Positions 46,616 through 56,988 are shown, counted from the stretch's first letter. The stretch: DNA of 63,223 nucleotides from Halomonas saccharevitans (GCF_900116405.1 NZ_FPAQ01000023.1:1-63223), one strand, 5' to 3'. Notes: generated by a model not told the origin, from the letters alone. A program made the numbers and translations.

Positions 46616-47707
46616 ATGAATGCCCCCGTTTCGCTGGCCCCCGCCCCGCACCAGGCCGCCCCGACGTCCGATGCCGGGACGCCCGCCGCCTCGCTGCCCA
46701 CCCCGGGCGAGCTGCGCCACACGCTTCCGCTCGCCCCCGCGCTCGCCGAGCAGGTGGCGGCTCACCGTCGGGCGATCCGCGCCATTCTCGACGGTCACGA
46801 TGACCGCCTGCTGGTGGTGGTCGGGCCCTGTTCCGTTGACGACCCCGAGGCCGCGCTGGACTATGCGCGCCGCCTGGCCGAGCTGGCGCCGAGGGTCGCC
46901 GATCGGCTGCTGATCGTGATGCGCGTCTACGTCGAGAAGCCGCGCACCACCGTGGGCTGGAAGGGGCTCGCCTACGACCCCGACCTGGACGGCAGCGGCG
47001 ACATGGCGCGTGGCCTGCACGCTTCTCGCAAGCTGATGCGCGACATCGCCGCGCTCGGCCTGCCGGTGGCCACCGAGCTGCTGCAGCCGATGCTGGCGCC
47101 CTACCTGGACGACCTGCTCGCCTGGGTGGCGATCGGCGCCCGCACCACCGAGTCGCAGCTGCACCGCGAGGTGTCCAGCGGCCTGGAGGCCGTGGTCGGC
47201 TTCAAGAACGGTACCGGCGGCGAGCTGCAGGTCGCCCTGGATGCCATGCAGTCCGCCGCGCATCCCCATCGCCACTTCGCGATGGCCGAGGATGGCCGGC
47301 CCATGGTCCGCGAGACCGACGGCAACCCCCACACCCACCTGGTGCTGCGTGGCGGCCATGGCGAGCCCAACTACTCGGCCGCCCATGTCCGCTCGGCGCG
47401 GCGCACCCTCGAGGCGGCCGGCCTCGCCCCGCGGATCATGGTCGACTGCAGCCATGCCAACGCCCGCAAGGATCACCGCCGTCAGAGCGAGGTGCTGCTC
47501 GACGTCCTGGGTCAGCGCGAGGCCGGCGACGCCTCGCTGGTGGGCCTGATGATCGAGAGCCACCTCCACGAGGGCAAGCAGCCGCTCGCCCCGGGGCGCC
47601 AGCGCTACGGCGTCTCGGTGACCGACGCCTGCATCGGCTGGGAGACCACCGAGCACCTGCTGACGACCGCGGCGGAACGCCTGCGGCGAGCGGCGCCGGG
47701 CGAGTAA
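46616..47707 (+). CDS. aroG: 3-deoxy-7-phosphoheptulonate (DAHP) synthase, class I
   Basis: Condenses phosphoenolpyruvate and erythrose 4-phosphate, the entry step to Trp, Tyr and Phe. The 363-residue protein is of the AroF/G/H type: LLVVVGPCSVDDPEAALDYA, RVYVEKPRTTVGWKG, GARTTESQLHREVSSGL, GFKNGTGG, and the metal-binding CSHANARKDHRRQ. The N-terminal 30 residues are Ala/Pro-rich and not conserved. ATG 46616 is preferred, nine bases after GGAG; ATG 46610 and 46586 are also in frame. Which amino acid inhibits it cannot be read from sequence with confidence, so the aroG symbol stands for the family. Confidence 0.92.
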   Translation: MNAPVSLAPAPHQAAPTSDAGTPAASLPTPGELRHTLPLAPALAEQVAAHRRAIRAILDGHDDRLLVVVGPCSVDDPEAALDYARRLAELAPRVADRLLIVMRVYVEKPRTTVGWKGLAYDPDLDGSGDMARGLHASRKLMRDIAALGLPVATELLQPMLAPYLDDLLAWVAIGARTTESQLHREVSSGLEAVVGFKNGTGGELQVALDAMQSAAHPHRHFAMAEDGRPMVRETDGNPHTHLVLRGGHGEPNYSAAHVRSARRTLEAAGLAPRIMVDCSHANARKDHRRQSEVLLDVLGQREAGDASLVGLMIESHLHEGKQPLAPGRQRYGVSVTDACIGWETTEHLLTTAAERLRRAAPGE

Positions 47708-47811
47708 AGAAAGCTGAGCGGCCCCGGGCGATTGCAAGAAGGGCCGCGCCTGTACCCGGGGAGGCGATGTGCGGATAATCGCCGCATCGTCTCTCTTCGC
47801 ACAGGTCCTCC

Positions 47812-48324
47812 ATGACGTTTCGCTTCGAACACCATGATCCCGCCACCTACCGCCGCCTATCCCGCCTGACGGGCCTGGCCATGGCCGGCCAGCTGATCGT
47901 CTTCGGGCTGCTGTTCTCGCAGCTGCTCGTCGCGGCCTTCGGCGGCAGCCTCTGGATCAATGCCCTGGGCGTGCTGCTGGGCCTGGCCGCCACCAGCCTG
48001 GTCTTTGCCGTGCTGCGACAGCGCCCCTGGATGGCCGGCATCCGCTACGTCTGGCGCCTCAAGCACCATCTGGCGCGGGTCAGCGCCTACCTGCCGGCCC
48101 TGCGACGCGGCATGGGCGAGGGTGACGAGGCGGCGCTGGCGGTGCTGGCCTTTTACCACCAGGGCATGGCCCAGCTCTCCGAGCTCGAGGGGCGCACCCT
48201 CGACGACGATGCCGAGCTGCTCGCCGAGCGCGAGGTGGTCCGTCACGCCCGCCGCGAGAGGGGGCTTTCCGAACGCGTCGAGGGCTTCGAGCTCGAGGAC
48301 CTGAGTGCCTTCCGCAAGGGCTAG
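47812..48324 (+). CDS. DUF3087 inner-membrane protein
   Basis: 170 residues with two adjacent membrane helices (about 20-43 and 48-68) after a short basic N-terminus (FRFEHHDPATYRRLSR), then a cytoplasmic helical domain with VWRLKHHLARVSAYLPALRR and ALAVLAFYHQGMAQLSELEG. This is the pattern of the DUF3087 family found in marine gammaproteobacteria; no function is known. It stands alone between the DAHP synthase and phoX. Confidence 0.72.
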   Translation: MTFRFEHHDPATYRRLSRLTGLAMAGQLIVFGLLFSQLLVAAFGGSLWINALGVLLGLAATSLVFAVLRQRPWMAGIRYVWRLKHHLARVSAYLPALRRGMGEGDEAALAVLAFYHQGMAQLSELEGRTLDDDAELLAEREVVRHARRERGLSERVEGFELEDLSAFRKG

Positions 48325-48334
48325 GGCGTGGCTG

Positions 48335-48352
48335 GGGTCATCGCCCTGTCAC
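48335..48352 (+). promoter_or_regulatory. Candidate Pho box upstream of phoX
   Basis: GGGTCAT (48335-48341), CGCC, CTGTCAC (48346-48352): two halves in the 11-base register of the PhoB consensus CTGTCAT-N4-CTGTCAT, with 5/7 and 6/7 matches. A -10-like TAGGCT lies at 48363-48368, 10 bases downstream, the usual PhoB spacing. The phoX ATG is 74 bases from the second half. Confidence 0.5.
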
Positions 48353-48425
48353 CTTCTCGATCTAGGCTCGACTCGTCGACCCGAAGGCGCCCGCGGCGCC
48401 TCGCCCACCTGACGAGGAGAGCAGC

Positions 48426-50549
48426 ATGAGCAAGGAAATCGAGGATCATCGTGTCTTGAACCCCAGCAGCAATGAGCCCTTTGACGCAGTGCTCGCTCGT
48501 CATGTCTCCCGGCGCAGCGTGATGCGCGGCGGCCTGGGGTTGGCGGCCGCCTCGATGTTGGGGTTCGGCGGCGCTGCCCAGGCGCTGGCGTCGGGCGGCG
48601 CGAAGAAGACGCCGCTGAGCCTCGCCTTCGAGTCGGTGCGCGGCTCGCGCACCGATGCCGTGGTGGTCCCTGCCGGCTATACCGCCCAGGTGCTGGTGCC
48701 CTGGGGCACGCCGCTGCATGATCAGGCGTCGGCGTGGCACGAGGGGCTGGCCATGACCCCGCAGCGCCAGGCGGAGAGCGTCGGCATGCACCACGACGGC
48801 ATGCACGGCTTCGCGCTCGAGCCTTCGAGCGCCTCGCGTCGCTTCGTGCTGGCGCTCAACAACGAGTACATCGACCAGCAGGCGCTGTGGGCGCCTCAGG
48901 GTGGGCCCACCAACGCCGAGGAAGGCGCTCGTCCCGCCGACGAGTCGCGCACCGAGATCAACGCCCACGGCGTGACCCTGGTCGAGGTGGCGCGCTCCGC
49001 CGATGGCCAGTGGAGCCATGTGGCCGGCTCGCCCTACAACCGTCGCTTCACCAGTGCGACTGAAATGGAGCTTTCCGGGCCTGTCGCCGGCAGCGACTAT
49101 GTGCGCACGCCGTTCTCGCCGGAAGGCGTGCTTTGCCGTGGCACCAACAACAACTGCGGTAACGGCTACACCCCGTGGGGCACCTACCTGGCCTGCGAGG
49201 AGAACTGGCCCAACGTCTTCGTCAACACGGGAGCACGCTTCCGCGATGATGCCCGCATCGGCATACCCACCGAGCGTGGCCGCTATGGATGGGAGACCTC
49301 CGCCGGCGATGCCTCCGAACGTGATGGGGAATTTGCGCGTTTCGAAGTCACCCCGCGGGGGGCGAGTGCGCTAGACGACTACCGCAACGAGGCGCGCACC
49401 TTCGGCTATCAGGTGGAGATCGACCCCTATACCGGCGAGCGCGCCGTGAAGCGAACCGCCCTGGGGCGCTTTCGTCACGAGGGCTGCTGGCTGGGCAAGC
49501 TCGTGCCGGGCAAGCCGGTGGTCTTCTACTCCGGCCATGACGCCCGCAACGAGTACGTCTATAAGTTCGTCTCCGCCGCCGCCTGGGATCCGGTCGACGC
49601 CAATCGTCCCGGCGAGGCCTACGATCGCCTGGCCATCGGCGCCAAGTACCTGGACGAAGGTGTCCTCTATGCCGCCCGCTTCGAGGCCGACGGCCGCGGT
49701 GAGTGGCTGCCGCTGACGCCTAAGGCCCGCTCGCGTGATGGTCGTCCCCTGCACGAGGCGCTGGGGTTGGCCGCCGATGATCTGGCCGGCATCATCGTCA
49801 ACACCTGCGACGCCGCCGATCTGATGGGCGCCACGCCCATGGACCGCCCGGAGTGGGCCAGCGTAGATCCTGCCTCCGGTGAGGTTTACCTCACGCTGAC
49901 CAATAACAGTAAGCGCACCGGCGACGGCAGCACGGCGACCTATACCAACGATGGCGGCTCGCTCGACGAGCCGGGCGTGGGCTTCGCCACCGCGCCGGTG
50001 AACGCCGCCAACCCGCGTGCCGAGAACGGTGCCGGGCACATCATCCGCTGGCGAGAGCGTGACGACGTGGCGGCCTTCGACTGGGAGGTGTTCGTCTTCG
50101 GCGCGGCGGCCGACGATGCCGACAACCTCTCCGGCCTGACCGAGGCCAACCAGTTCGCCAGCCCCGACGGCCTGTGGTTCGATGACCGCGGCGAGGGCGA
50201 GGGCATCCTGTGGATCCAGACCGACAACGGCTATGAAGGCGTCGCCGAGCACACCAACGACCAGGTGCTGGCGGTGGTGCCCGGCGTCCTGGGGGCAGGT
50301 GAGGATGCGCCTTCGGTGGTGAATACGGGCAACCAGCAGGGGCTCAAGCGCTTCGCCGTGGGGCCCAACGGCGCCGAGGTGACCGGCATCTTCGCCACCC
50401 CGGATCGCACGGCGCTGTTCATCAACATCCAGCACCCGGGCAACTGGCCGGCATCTCAGGACGCGACTGAGCCGGCGTCGGGCAGCGTGCGTCCGCGGGC
50501 GGCGACCGTGGTGATCCAGAAGCGCGATGGCGGGCCGATCGGCGTCTGA
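48426..50549 (+). CDS. phoX: PhoX-family alkaline phosphatase (DUF839), Tat-exported
   Basis: A 707-residue precursor with a twin-arginine signal: SRRSVMRGGLGLAAASML, arginines at 29-30, cleavage probably after AQALA (about 55). The mature part is a PhoX/DUF839 beta-propeller with GTNNNCGNGYTPWGTYLACEE (RGTNNNC...TPWGT.L..EEN is the family core) and late acidic metal-binding segments (SPDGLWFDDRGE). PhoX enzymes are calcium/iron phosphatases in the periplasm. The tatABC operon lies 7 kb downstream. A Pho box candidate precedes it and a terminator follows. Confidence 0.88.
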   Translation: MSKEIEDHRVLNPSSNEPFDAVLARHVSRRSVMRGGLGLAAASMLGFGGAAQALASGGAKKTPLSLAFESVRGSRTDAVVVPAGYTAQVLVPWGTPLHDQASAWHEGLAMTPQRQAESVGMHHDGMHGFALEPSSASRRFVLALNNEYIDQQALWAPQGGPTNAEEGARPADESRTEINAHGVTLVEVARSADGQWSHVAGSPYNRRFTSATEMELSGPVAGSDYVRTPFSPEGVLCRGTNNNCGNGYTPWGTYLACEENWPNVFVNTGARFRDDARIGIPTERGRYGWETSAGDASERDGEFARFEVTPRGASALDDYRNEARTFGYQVEIDPYTGERAVKRTALGRFRHEGCWLGKLVPGKPVVFYSGHDARNEYVYKFVSAAAWDPVDANRPGEAYDRLAIGAKYLDEGVLYAARFEADGRGEWLPLTPKARSRDGRPLHEALGLAADDLAGIIVNTCDAADLMGATPMDRPEWASVDPASGEVYLTLTNNSKRTGDGSTATYTNDGGSLDEPGVGFATAPVNAANPRAENGAGHIIRWRERDDVAAFDWEVFVFGAAADDADNLSGLTEANQFASPDGLWFDDRGEGEGILWIQTDNGYEGVAEHTNDQVLAVVPGVLGAGEDAPSVVNTGNQQGLKRFAVGPNGAEVTGIFATPDRTALFINIQHPGNWPASQDATEPASGSVRPRAATVVIQKRDGGPIGV

Positions 50550-50573
50550 TCCTCGCCGCCTCCGTTCGCAAGC

Positions 50574-50600
50574 AGGCCCCTGCCATCGGCAGGGGCCTTT
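50574..50600 (+). terminator. Rho-independent terminator of phoX
   Basis: AGGCCCCTGCC (50574-50584), loop ATC, GGCAGGGGCCT (50588-50598), then TT. It is an 11-bp stem 24 bases after the stop. Confidence 0.85.
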
Positions 50601-50771
50601 CTCGTTCAGGGGCCCGCCAGGTCGCTGCCGCGACGCCAGTGCGACATCGCCCACGGCCTCTTTCTCGCTGCCTGCTAATCTGTCAGAGATGATCGGTTGG
50701 CGTCGGGGCGGTGGTGCTCCGTGGAGTGCGCTCGCCGAGCATCCCCTCTTGCCAAGCGCCGCGAGGTCATC

Positions 50772-52745
50772 ATGAACCAAACACGCTGTGTTCCTTCGTT
50801 GCGTGCCGGCATTGGCGCCGTTCTTCTCTTCGTACTGGAGCCCCATGGCGTCCTTGCTCAGGAGCTCACCGTCACCGATCTCGGTACGCTCGGCGGCAGC
50901 GAGTCCTTCGCCGTCGATGTCTCCCAAGGAGGAGCCGTCGTCGTCGGCGATAGCGACACGGGGATGGGGACACGGGCCTTCCGCTGGACGAAAGACGGCA
51001 TGATGCAGGATCTGGGCACGTTGCCGGGCGGAACGTCCTCCTCGGCAGAAGGGGTCTCTGCCGACGGTGCCGTGATTGTCGGAACGAGCCGGAATGCCGA
51101 CGGGAGTCAGGCCTTCCGCTGGACGGCTACCGGCGGCCTGGAAGACCTGGGCAGTCTCGGCGGCGATTTCACCGCGGCCAGCGGCGTCTCGGCCGACGGC
51201 AGCGTGGTCGTGGGGTTCAGCGGCACACCTGCCAACGTCGACCGCGCGTACCGCTGGACCGCTGCCAGCGGCATGGTGGATCTTGGCACTCTGGGGGGAG
51301 CGTTCTCCTTCGCCAACGATGTATCGGCCAACGGCGCCGTGATCGTTGGCCAAAGCGAGCGGGCGAATGGCGATTTCATCGGGTTTCGCTGGACGGCCTC
51401 CGAGGGCATGCAAGACCTCGGTTCCCTGGGCGGCAGCTTCTCGTCGGCAACGGCTGTGTCCGGCGACGGCATCGTGATCGTCGGTTTCAGCCTGACGGCC
51501 AGCGATGACGATCGCGCTTTCCGCTGGACCGAGGCGCAGGGCATGCAGAGCCTCGGCGTCTTGCCCGGCGACACCGACTCCCTCTCTTTTGGCGTGTCGG
51601 ACGACGGCGCGGTCATCGTTGGTGAGAGCTTTTCCTCGGGCAGTGATAGCCGCGCCTTTCGTTGGACGGAAGCGGAGGGCATGCAGGATATCGGAACCCT
51701 CGGCGGGGATACCGCCGTCGCCAGTGCCGTCTCCGGCGATGGTTCCGTCATCGTTGGCCGCAGCACCACCGCGAGCGGCGACGAGCGTGCCGCGCTGTGG
51801 AAGTTCAGCGATGAGCCTCCGGAGTCACCGGTGATCATCGATGTCGCCAGTACGCTCCGAAGCGTAGCGGCGCTGGCGAATGACGCCTTTGCGGTGATGG
51901 AGTTGCGCCGGCGTGATCTCAACACGCTGCAAAATAGTTGCCGTGTCTCCCGCGCCGGGGACGTCTGCTATTCGGCGGCGACGGACGTGAGCGGTGTCGA
52001 CGGCAATACCGATGCGCTAGGCAGCGTGACGGTCGGCTACGGGCTTACGGATCGGCTGTCGGCAGGCGTCACCCTGGGCCATGCCCTGTGGGAGGATCTG
52101 CCCAGCAGTGTCGATCGCGGTGACGGCAATATCGGTGGCGGCGTATACGTGCAGTGGCACGACACCGGGGCAGCGGCGGCTCGGTACCTTCGCGGCAGTC
52201 TCTCGGCGAACCGTTACGACGTGGACACCGCCCGTCAGGACTTAGGCTTTACCGAAGCCGCGACGGGCGATAGCCGTATCGAAGGCTGGAGCGCCGCCGT
52301 TGAGCTTGGTCAGTCGCATCCGCTCGAGGGCCGGTCGCACGTTGGCTATTACGGCGGTCTGCGGCATGGCGACCTGAAGATGCGCGCCTTTACCGAGCGC
52401 AAGGCGGCGTTTCCGTTCCGCTACGCCGAGACGACGCAGCGCCTGACCAGCGCCTTCGCGGGAGCTCGGTACGCCATGCCGCTGTCAGATGCGGTGCAGT
52501 GGTCGGTCGATGCCGAAATCGAGCAGGATCTGGCGCACGATGATCCCACCCTCATCGCATCCGCGGACTACATCGGCACCGTGACGTTCGACGCGGATAC
52601 CGAGCAAACGCGAGGCGTGCTGTCCACCCGCGTGACCTATGCCGTCAACGATCGCCTCCACCTGTCAGTCACGCCCTATGTGGCGCGCACAGCGTTGGAC
52701 GATACCGCCGTGGGCAGCGTGTTCGCCATCGAAGGACGGTTCTGA
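50772..52745 (+). CDS. HAF-repeat autotransporter (type V secretion)
   Basis: 657 residues in three parts. A signal peptide (cleavage after about A29, HGVLA/QELT) is followed by seven HAF repeats of about 45 residues (about 31-345), each built around DLGTLGG, VSADGAVIVG and AFRWT; these likely form a beta-propeller or solenoid passenger. After a linker with a helical LNTLQNSCRVSRAGDVCYSA region comes a C-terminal autotransporter barrel (about 420-657) ending in the terminal Phe (FAIEGRF). The function of HAF proteins is unknown; surface display or adhesion is inferred. Its codon use is visibly more relaxed than its neighbours, suggesting acquisition. ATG 50772 was chosen because the signal peptide starts there. 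Confidence 0.85.
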   Translation: MNQTRCVPSLRAGIGAVLLFVLEPHGVLAQELTVTDLGTLGGSESFAVDVSQGGAVVVGDSDTGMGTRAFRWTKDGMMQDLGTLPGGTSSSAEGVSADGAVIVGTSRNADGSQAFRWTATGGLEDLGSLGGDFTAASGVSADGSVVVGFSGTPANVDRAYRWTAASGMVDLGTLGGAFSFANDVSANGAVIVGQSERANGDFIGFRWTASEGMQDLGSLGGSFSSATAVSGDGIVIVGFSLTASDDDRAFRWTEAQGMQSLGVLPGDTDSLSFGVSDDGAVIVGESFSSGSDSRAFRWTEAEGMQDIGTLGGDTAVASAVSGDGSVIVGRSTTASGDERAALWKFSDEPPESPVIIDVASTLRSVAALANDAFAVMELRRRDLNTLQNSCRVSRAGDVCYSAATDVSGVDGNTDALGSVTVGYGLTDRLSAGVTLGHALWEDLPSSVDRGDGNIGGGVYVQWHDTGAAAARYLRGSLSANRYDVDTARQDLGFTEAATGDSRIEGWSAAVELGQSHPLEGRSHVGYYGGLRHGDLKMRAFTERKAAFPFRYAETTQRLTSAFAGARYAMPLSDAVQWSVDAEIEQDLAHDDPTLIASADYIGTVTFDADTEQTRGVLSTRVTYAVNDRLHLSVTPYVARTALDDTAVGSVFAIEGRF

Positions 52746-52821
52746 TGCGCGATGGGTATCCCTTCGGCCTTAGCCTGCCGCACAGGGGCCCTGTCGGCGT
52801 TTGGGCCAGAGGGCGCGGGCA

Positions 52822-55026
52822 TCATGCCCGGGCGGCGTAGGCGAAGAGCAGGGTCTCCTGGGCGCTGATCGGCGCGGCACCGCCGGCCTGCTGCTTGACG
52901 TAGAGGCCGTCGCTGCCGAGCAGCCAGCTCTGGCAGTTGTCCACCAGGTAGGTCTCGAGGTCCTTGCGGACCCGGGCGGCGAGTTTCTTGTCCAGCAGCG
53001 GAAAGCAGGTCTCCACCCGGTGGAACATGTTGCGCGCCATGAAGTCGGCGCTGGAGCCCCAGGTCTCGGACTTGCCGTCGTTGTGGAAGTGGAAGACGCG
53101 CGTGTGCTCCAGGAAACGACCGATCACCGAACGCACCCGGATGGTCTCGGAGATGCCCGGCAGCCCCGGGCGCAGGCAGCACATGCCGCGGATGATCAGA
53201 TCGCACTCCACCCCCGCCCGGGACGCTCGGTAGAGCGCCTGGATCAGCTTGGGTTCGGTGAGCGAGTTGCACTTGATGATCAGGTGGGCGCGCTTGCCCT
53301 TGCGGGCATGTTCGGCCTCGCGGTCGATGCGCGCCACCATCTGCTCGTGCAGGGTGAAGGGCGCGTGCAGCAGCTTTTCGATATGCCGGGCCCGGCCCAT
53401 GCCGGTGAGCTGCTGGAAGACCTTGTGCACGTCGGCGCAGAGCACCGGGTCGGCGGTGAGCAGGCTGTAGTCGGTGTAGAGCCGGGCGGTCTTGGAGTGG
53501 TAGTTGCCGGTGCCCAAGTGGGCGTAGTGGCGCAGCCGGCCCCGTTCGCGGCGCACGATGTGCATCATCTTGGCGTGGGTCTTGTAGGCCATCACGCCGT
53601 AGATGACGATGGCGCCGGCCTCCTGCAGACGCGAGGCCAGCGCCAGGTTGTCGGCCTCGTCGAAGCGCGCCCGCAGTTCGATCACTACCGTGACTTCCTT
53701 GCCGTTGCCGGCGGCCTCCACCAGGGCGTTGACGATGGGGGAGTCGGCGCCGGTGCGATAGAGGGTCTGCTTGATGGCCAGCACGTCCGGGTCGCGGGCG
53801 GCCTCGCCGAGCATCTTCTCCACCGGCGTGAAGGACTGGAAGGGGTGGTGCAGCAGGATGTCGCCCTCGGCGATCACGCCGAGCAGGCTGTCGGCCTTGA
53901 GCAGCGACTTGGGCAGGCCCGGCGTGAAGGGGCGGTAGAGCAGCTCGGGGCGCTCCACGGCATCGAGCACCGACATCATGCGCGTGAGGTTCACCGGGCC
54001 ATCGACCCGATACAGATCGGTCTCCTCGAGCTGGAACTGGCGCAGCAGGAAGTCGGCGAGATCGTCGGGGCAGTTGTCGGCCACTTCCAGGCGCACCCCG
54101 CTGCCGTAGCGGCGCGACAGCAGCTCGCCGCGCAGCGCCGAGGCGAGGTCGGAGACCTCCTCGGGGTCCACGGACAGGTCGGCGTTGCGGGTCAGGCGGA
54201 ACTGGTAGCAGCCGAGCACCGTCATGCCGGGGAAGACCTCCTCGGCGTGAGCATGCATCATCGACGACAGGAAGACGTATTCACTGAAGCCCTCCTCGCA
54301 GAGCGTCTCGGGCAGGGCGATCACCCGCGGCAGCGAGCGCGGCGCCGGCAGGATGGCCAGGCCCCCCTCGCGGCCGAAGGCGTCCTTGCCCTCGAGCTGG
54401 ACGATGAAGTTGAGGCTCTTGTTGACCAGCCGCGGGAAGGGGTGAGAGGGGTCCAGGCCGATGGGGCTGACCACCGGGATGATCTCGGTGGCGAAATACT
54501 CCTGCACCCAGGCGCGCTGGGCCTCGGTCCAGTCGCCGCGGCGGCGAAAGCGCAGCCGCTGGGCCTCCAGGGCGGGGATCAGGACCTCGTTGAGGATCTG
54601 GTACTGGCGCGTCACCTGCTCGTGGGCGATCCGCGCGATCTCGGCCAGCACCGAGCGGGGCGAGCGGCCGTCGGCGCCGGTGGATTCGTCGCCCAGCAGC
54701 ACCTGGTGCTTCAGGCCGGCCACGCGGATCTCGAAGAACTCGTCCAGGTTCGACGAGAAGATCAGCAGAAACATCAGCCGGTTGAGCAGCGGGTGGGCCT
54801 CGTCGAGGGCCTGCTCCAGCACCCGGACGTTGAACTGCAGGTGCGAGAGCTCCCGGTTGAAGTAGAGGCCGGGGTCGGTGAGGTCAGCCTCCGGGTCCGG
54901 CAGGGCCTTGGGCTTGATGCCGGTGCGGGTCTGGTTCAGGCGCGGGGCGGGCGGCTCGGGCAGTTCGCCGCCCTGGGCAGGATGGTCCGCATCGTGGCGG
55001 GGGATGGGGTCGCGCGTCTCTTCCAT
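52822..55026 (-). CDS. ppk1: Polyphosphate kinase 1
   Basis: Makes polyphosphate from ATP. The 734-residue protein has the four PPK1 domains: N domain (LYFNRELSHLQFNVRVLEQA), head, and two PLD-like C domains with the autophosphorylated His of AYKTHAKMMHIVRRE (about H484) and the second conserved His of FHFHNDGKSETWGSSADF (about H648). It is longer than E. coli Ppk (688) because of a proline-rich, non-conserved N-terminal tail of about 45 residues. It sits next to hemB as in Pseudomonas, but ppx is elsewhere in the window. Confidence 0.95.
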   Translation of the reverse strand: MEETRDPIPRHDADHPAQGGELPEPPAPRLNQTRTGIKPKALPDPEADLTDPGLYFNRELSHLQFNVRVLEQALDEAHPLLNRLMFLLIFSSNLDEFFEIRVAGLKHQVLLGDESTGADGRSPRSVLAEIARIAHEQVTRQYQILNEVLIPALEAQRLRFRRRGDWTEAQRAWVQEYFATEIIPVVSPIGLDPSHPFPRLVNKSLNFIVQLEGKDAFGREGGLAILPAPRSLPRVIALPETLCEEGFSEYVFLSSMMHAHAEEVFPGMTVLGCYQFRLTRNADLSVDPEEVSDLASALRGELLSRRYGSGVRLEVADNCPDDLADFLLRQFQLEETDLYRVDGPVNLTRMMSVLDAVERPELLYRPFTPGLPKSLLKADSLLGVIAEGDILLHHPFQSFTPVEKMLGEAARDPDVLAIKQTLYRTGADSPIVNALVEAAGNGKEVTVVIELRARFDEADNLALASRLQEAGAIVIYGVMAYKTHAKMMHIVRRERGRLRHYAHLGTGNYHSKTARLYTDYSLLTADPVLCADVHKVFQQLTGMGRARHIEKLLHAPFTLHEQMVARIDREAEHARKGKRAHLIIKCNSLTEPKLIQALYRASRAGVECDLIIRGMCCLRPGLPGISETIRVRSVIGRFLEHTRVFHFHNDGKSETWGSSADFMARNMFHRVETCFPLLDKKLAARVRKDLETYLVDNCQSWLLGSDGLYVKQQAGGAAPISAQETLLFAYAARA

Positions 55027-55072
55027 GGGAGCTCCCTGTCAGCGTGCGGAAGGGGCGCGACCCTCCCGTTGA

Positions 55073-56251
<1,179 letters not shown>

Positions 56252-56295
56252 TCAGGGCCTGGCGTCGCCAGGCGCCTACCTTCAAGGAGACAGGC

Positions 56296-56958
56296 ATGAG
56301 CAAACAGGTGGCGGTGATCCTCTCGGGGTGTGGAGTGCAGGACGGGTCCGAGATCTACGAGACCACCCTGACCCTGCTGCGCCTCGATCAGCTGGGCCTG
56401 GGCTATCGCTGCTTCGCCCCGGACATCGAGCAGCACCACGTCATCGATCATCGTCACGGCGCACCGGTCGAGGGTGAGACCCGCAACGTGCTGACCGAGT
56501 CGGCGCGCCTGGCGCGCGGCGAGATATTTCCTCTCGATGAGCTCGAGGCCGACGAGTTCGACGCGGTGATCCTGCCCGGCGGCTTCGGCGTCGCCAAGAA
56601 CCTCTCGGACTTCGCCGTGACCGGCGATGGCCTGCAGGTGATCGAGGCGCTGACCGAGGCGCTGGCCGGCTTCCACCAGTCGCGCAAGCCGATCGGCCTG
56701 ATGTGCATTAGCCCGGTGCTGGTGCCGCGCCTGCTCGGCCCGGGCATCGCCGTAACCGTGGGCAGCGATCCCGGCGTCGCCGGCGCGATCAGCGCCATGG
56801 GCGGCCTGCACCGCAGCTGCGGGGTGGGGGACATCGTGCTGGACTTCGAGAACCGGGTGGTGACCACCCCGGCCTACATGCTGGCGACCCGCATCAGCGA
56901 GGCCGCGACCGGCATCTTCAAGCTGGTCGATCGTATCGACGAGCTGATGGACCTGTAA
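56296..56958 (+). CDS. elbB: ElbB glyoxalase-like protein (DJ-1/PfpI superfamily)
   Basis: The 220-residue protein starts MSKQVAVILSGCGVQDGSEI, the ElbB signature, and has the nucleophile Cys137 in IGLMCISPVLVPRLL and the Glu/His environment of the DJ-1 fold. E. coli ElbB has weak glyoxalase activity and a reported link to isoprenoid yield; the true substrate is unclear. AAGGAGAC precedes the ATG. It is divergent from hemB and shares a terminator with tatC. Confidence 0.9.
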   Translation: MSKQVAVILSGCGVQDGSEIYETTLTLLRLDQLGLGYRCFAPDIEQHHVIDHRHGAPVEGETRNVLTESARLARGEIFPLDELEADEFDAVILPGGFGVAKNLSDFAVTGDGLQVIEALTEALAGFHQSRKPIGLMCISPVLVPRLLGPGIAVTVGSDPGVAGAISAMGGLHRSCGVGDIVLDFENRVVTTPAYMLATRISEAATGIFKLVDRIDELMDL

Positions 56959-56986
56959 GCGCCGAGCATCAAGCGCCGAGCGCCAA
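56956..56986 (+). repeat. AGCGCCG-type intergenic motif after elbB
   Basis: TAAGCGCCGAGCATCAAGCGCCGAGCGCCAA begins with the elbB stop codon itself. It matches the motif after trxB and the heptamer array at 9470-9525. Confidence 0.6.
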
Positions 56987-56988
56987 GG

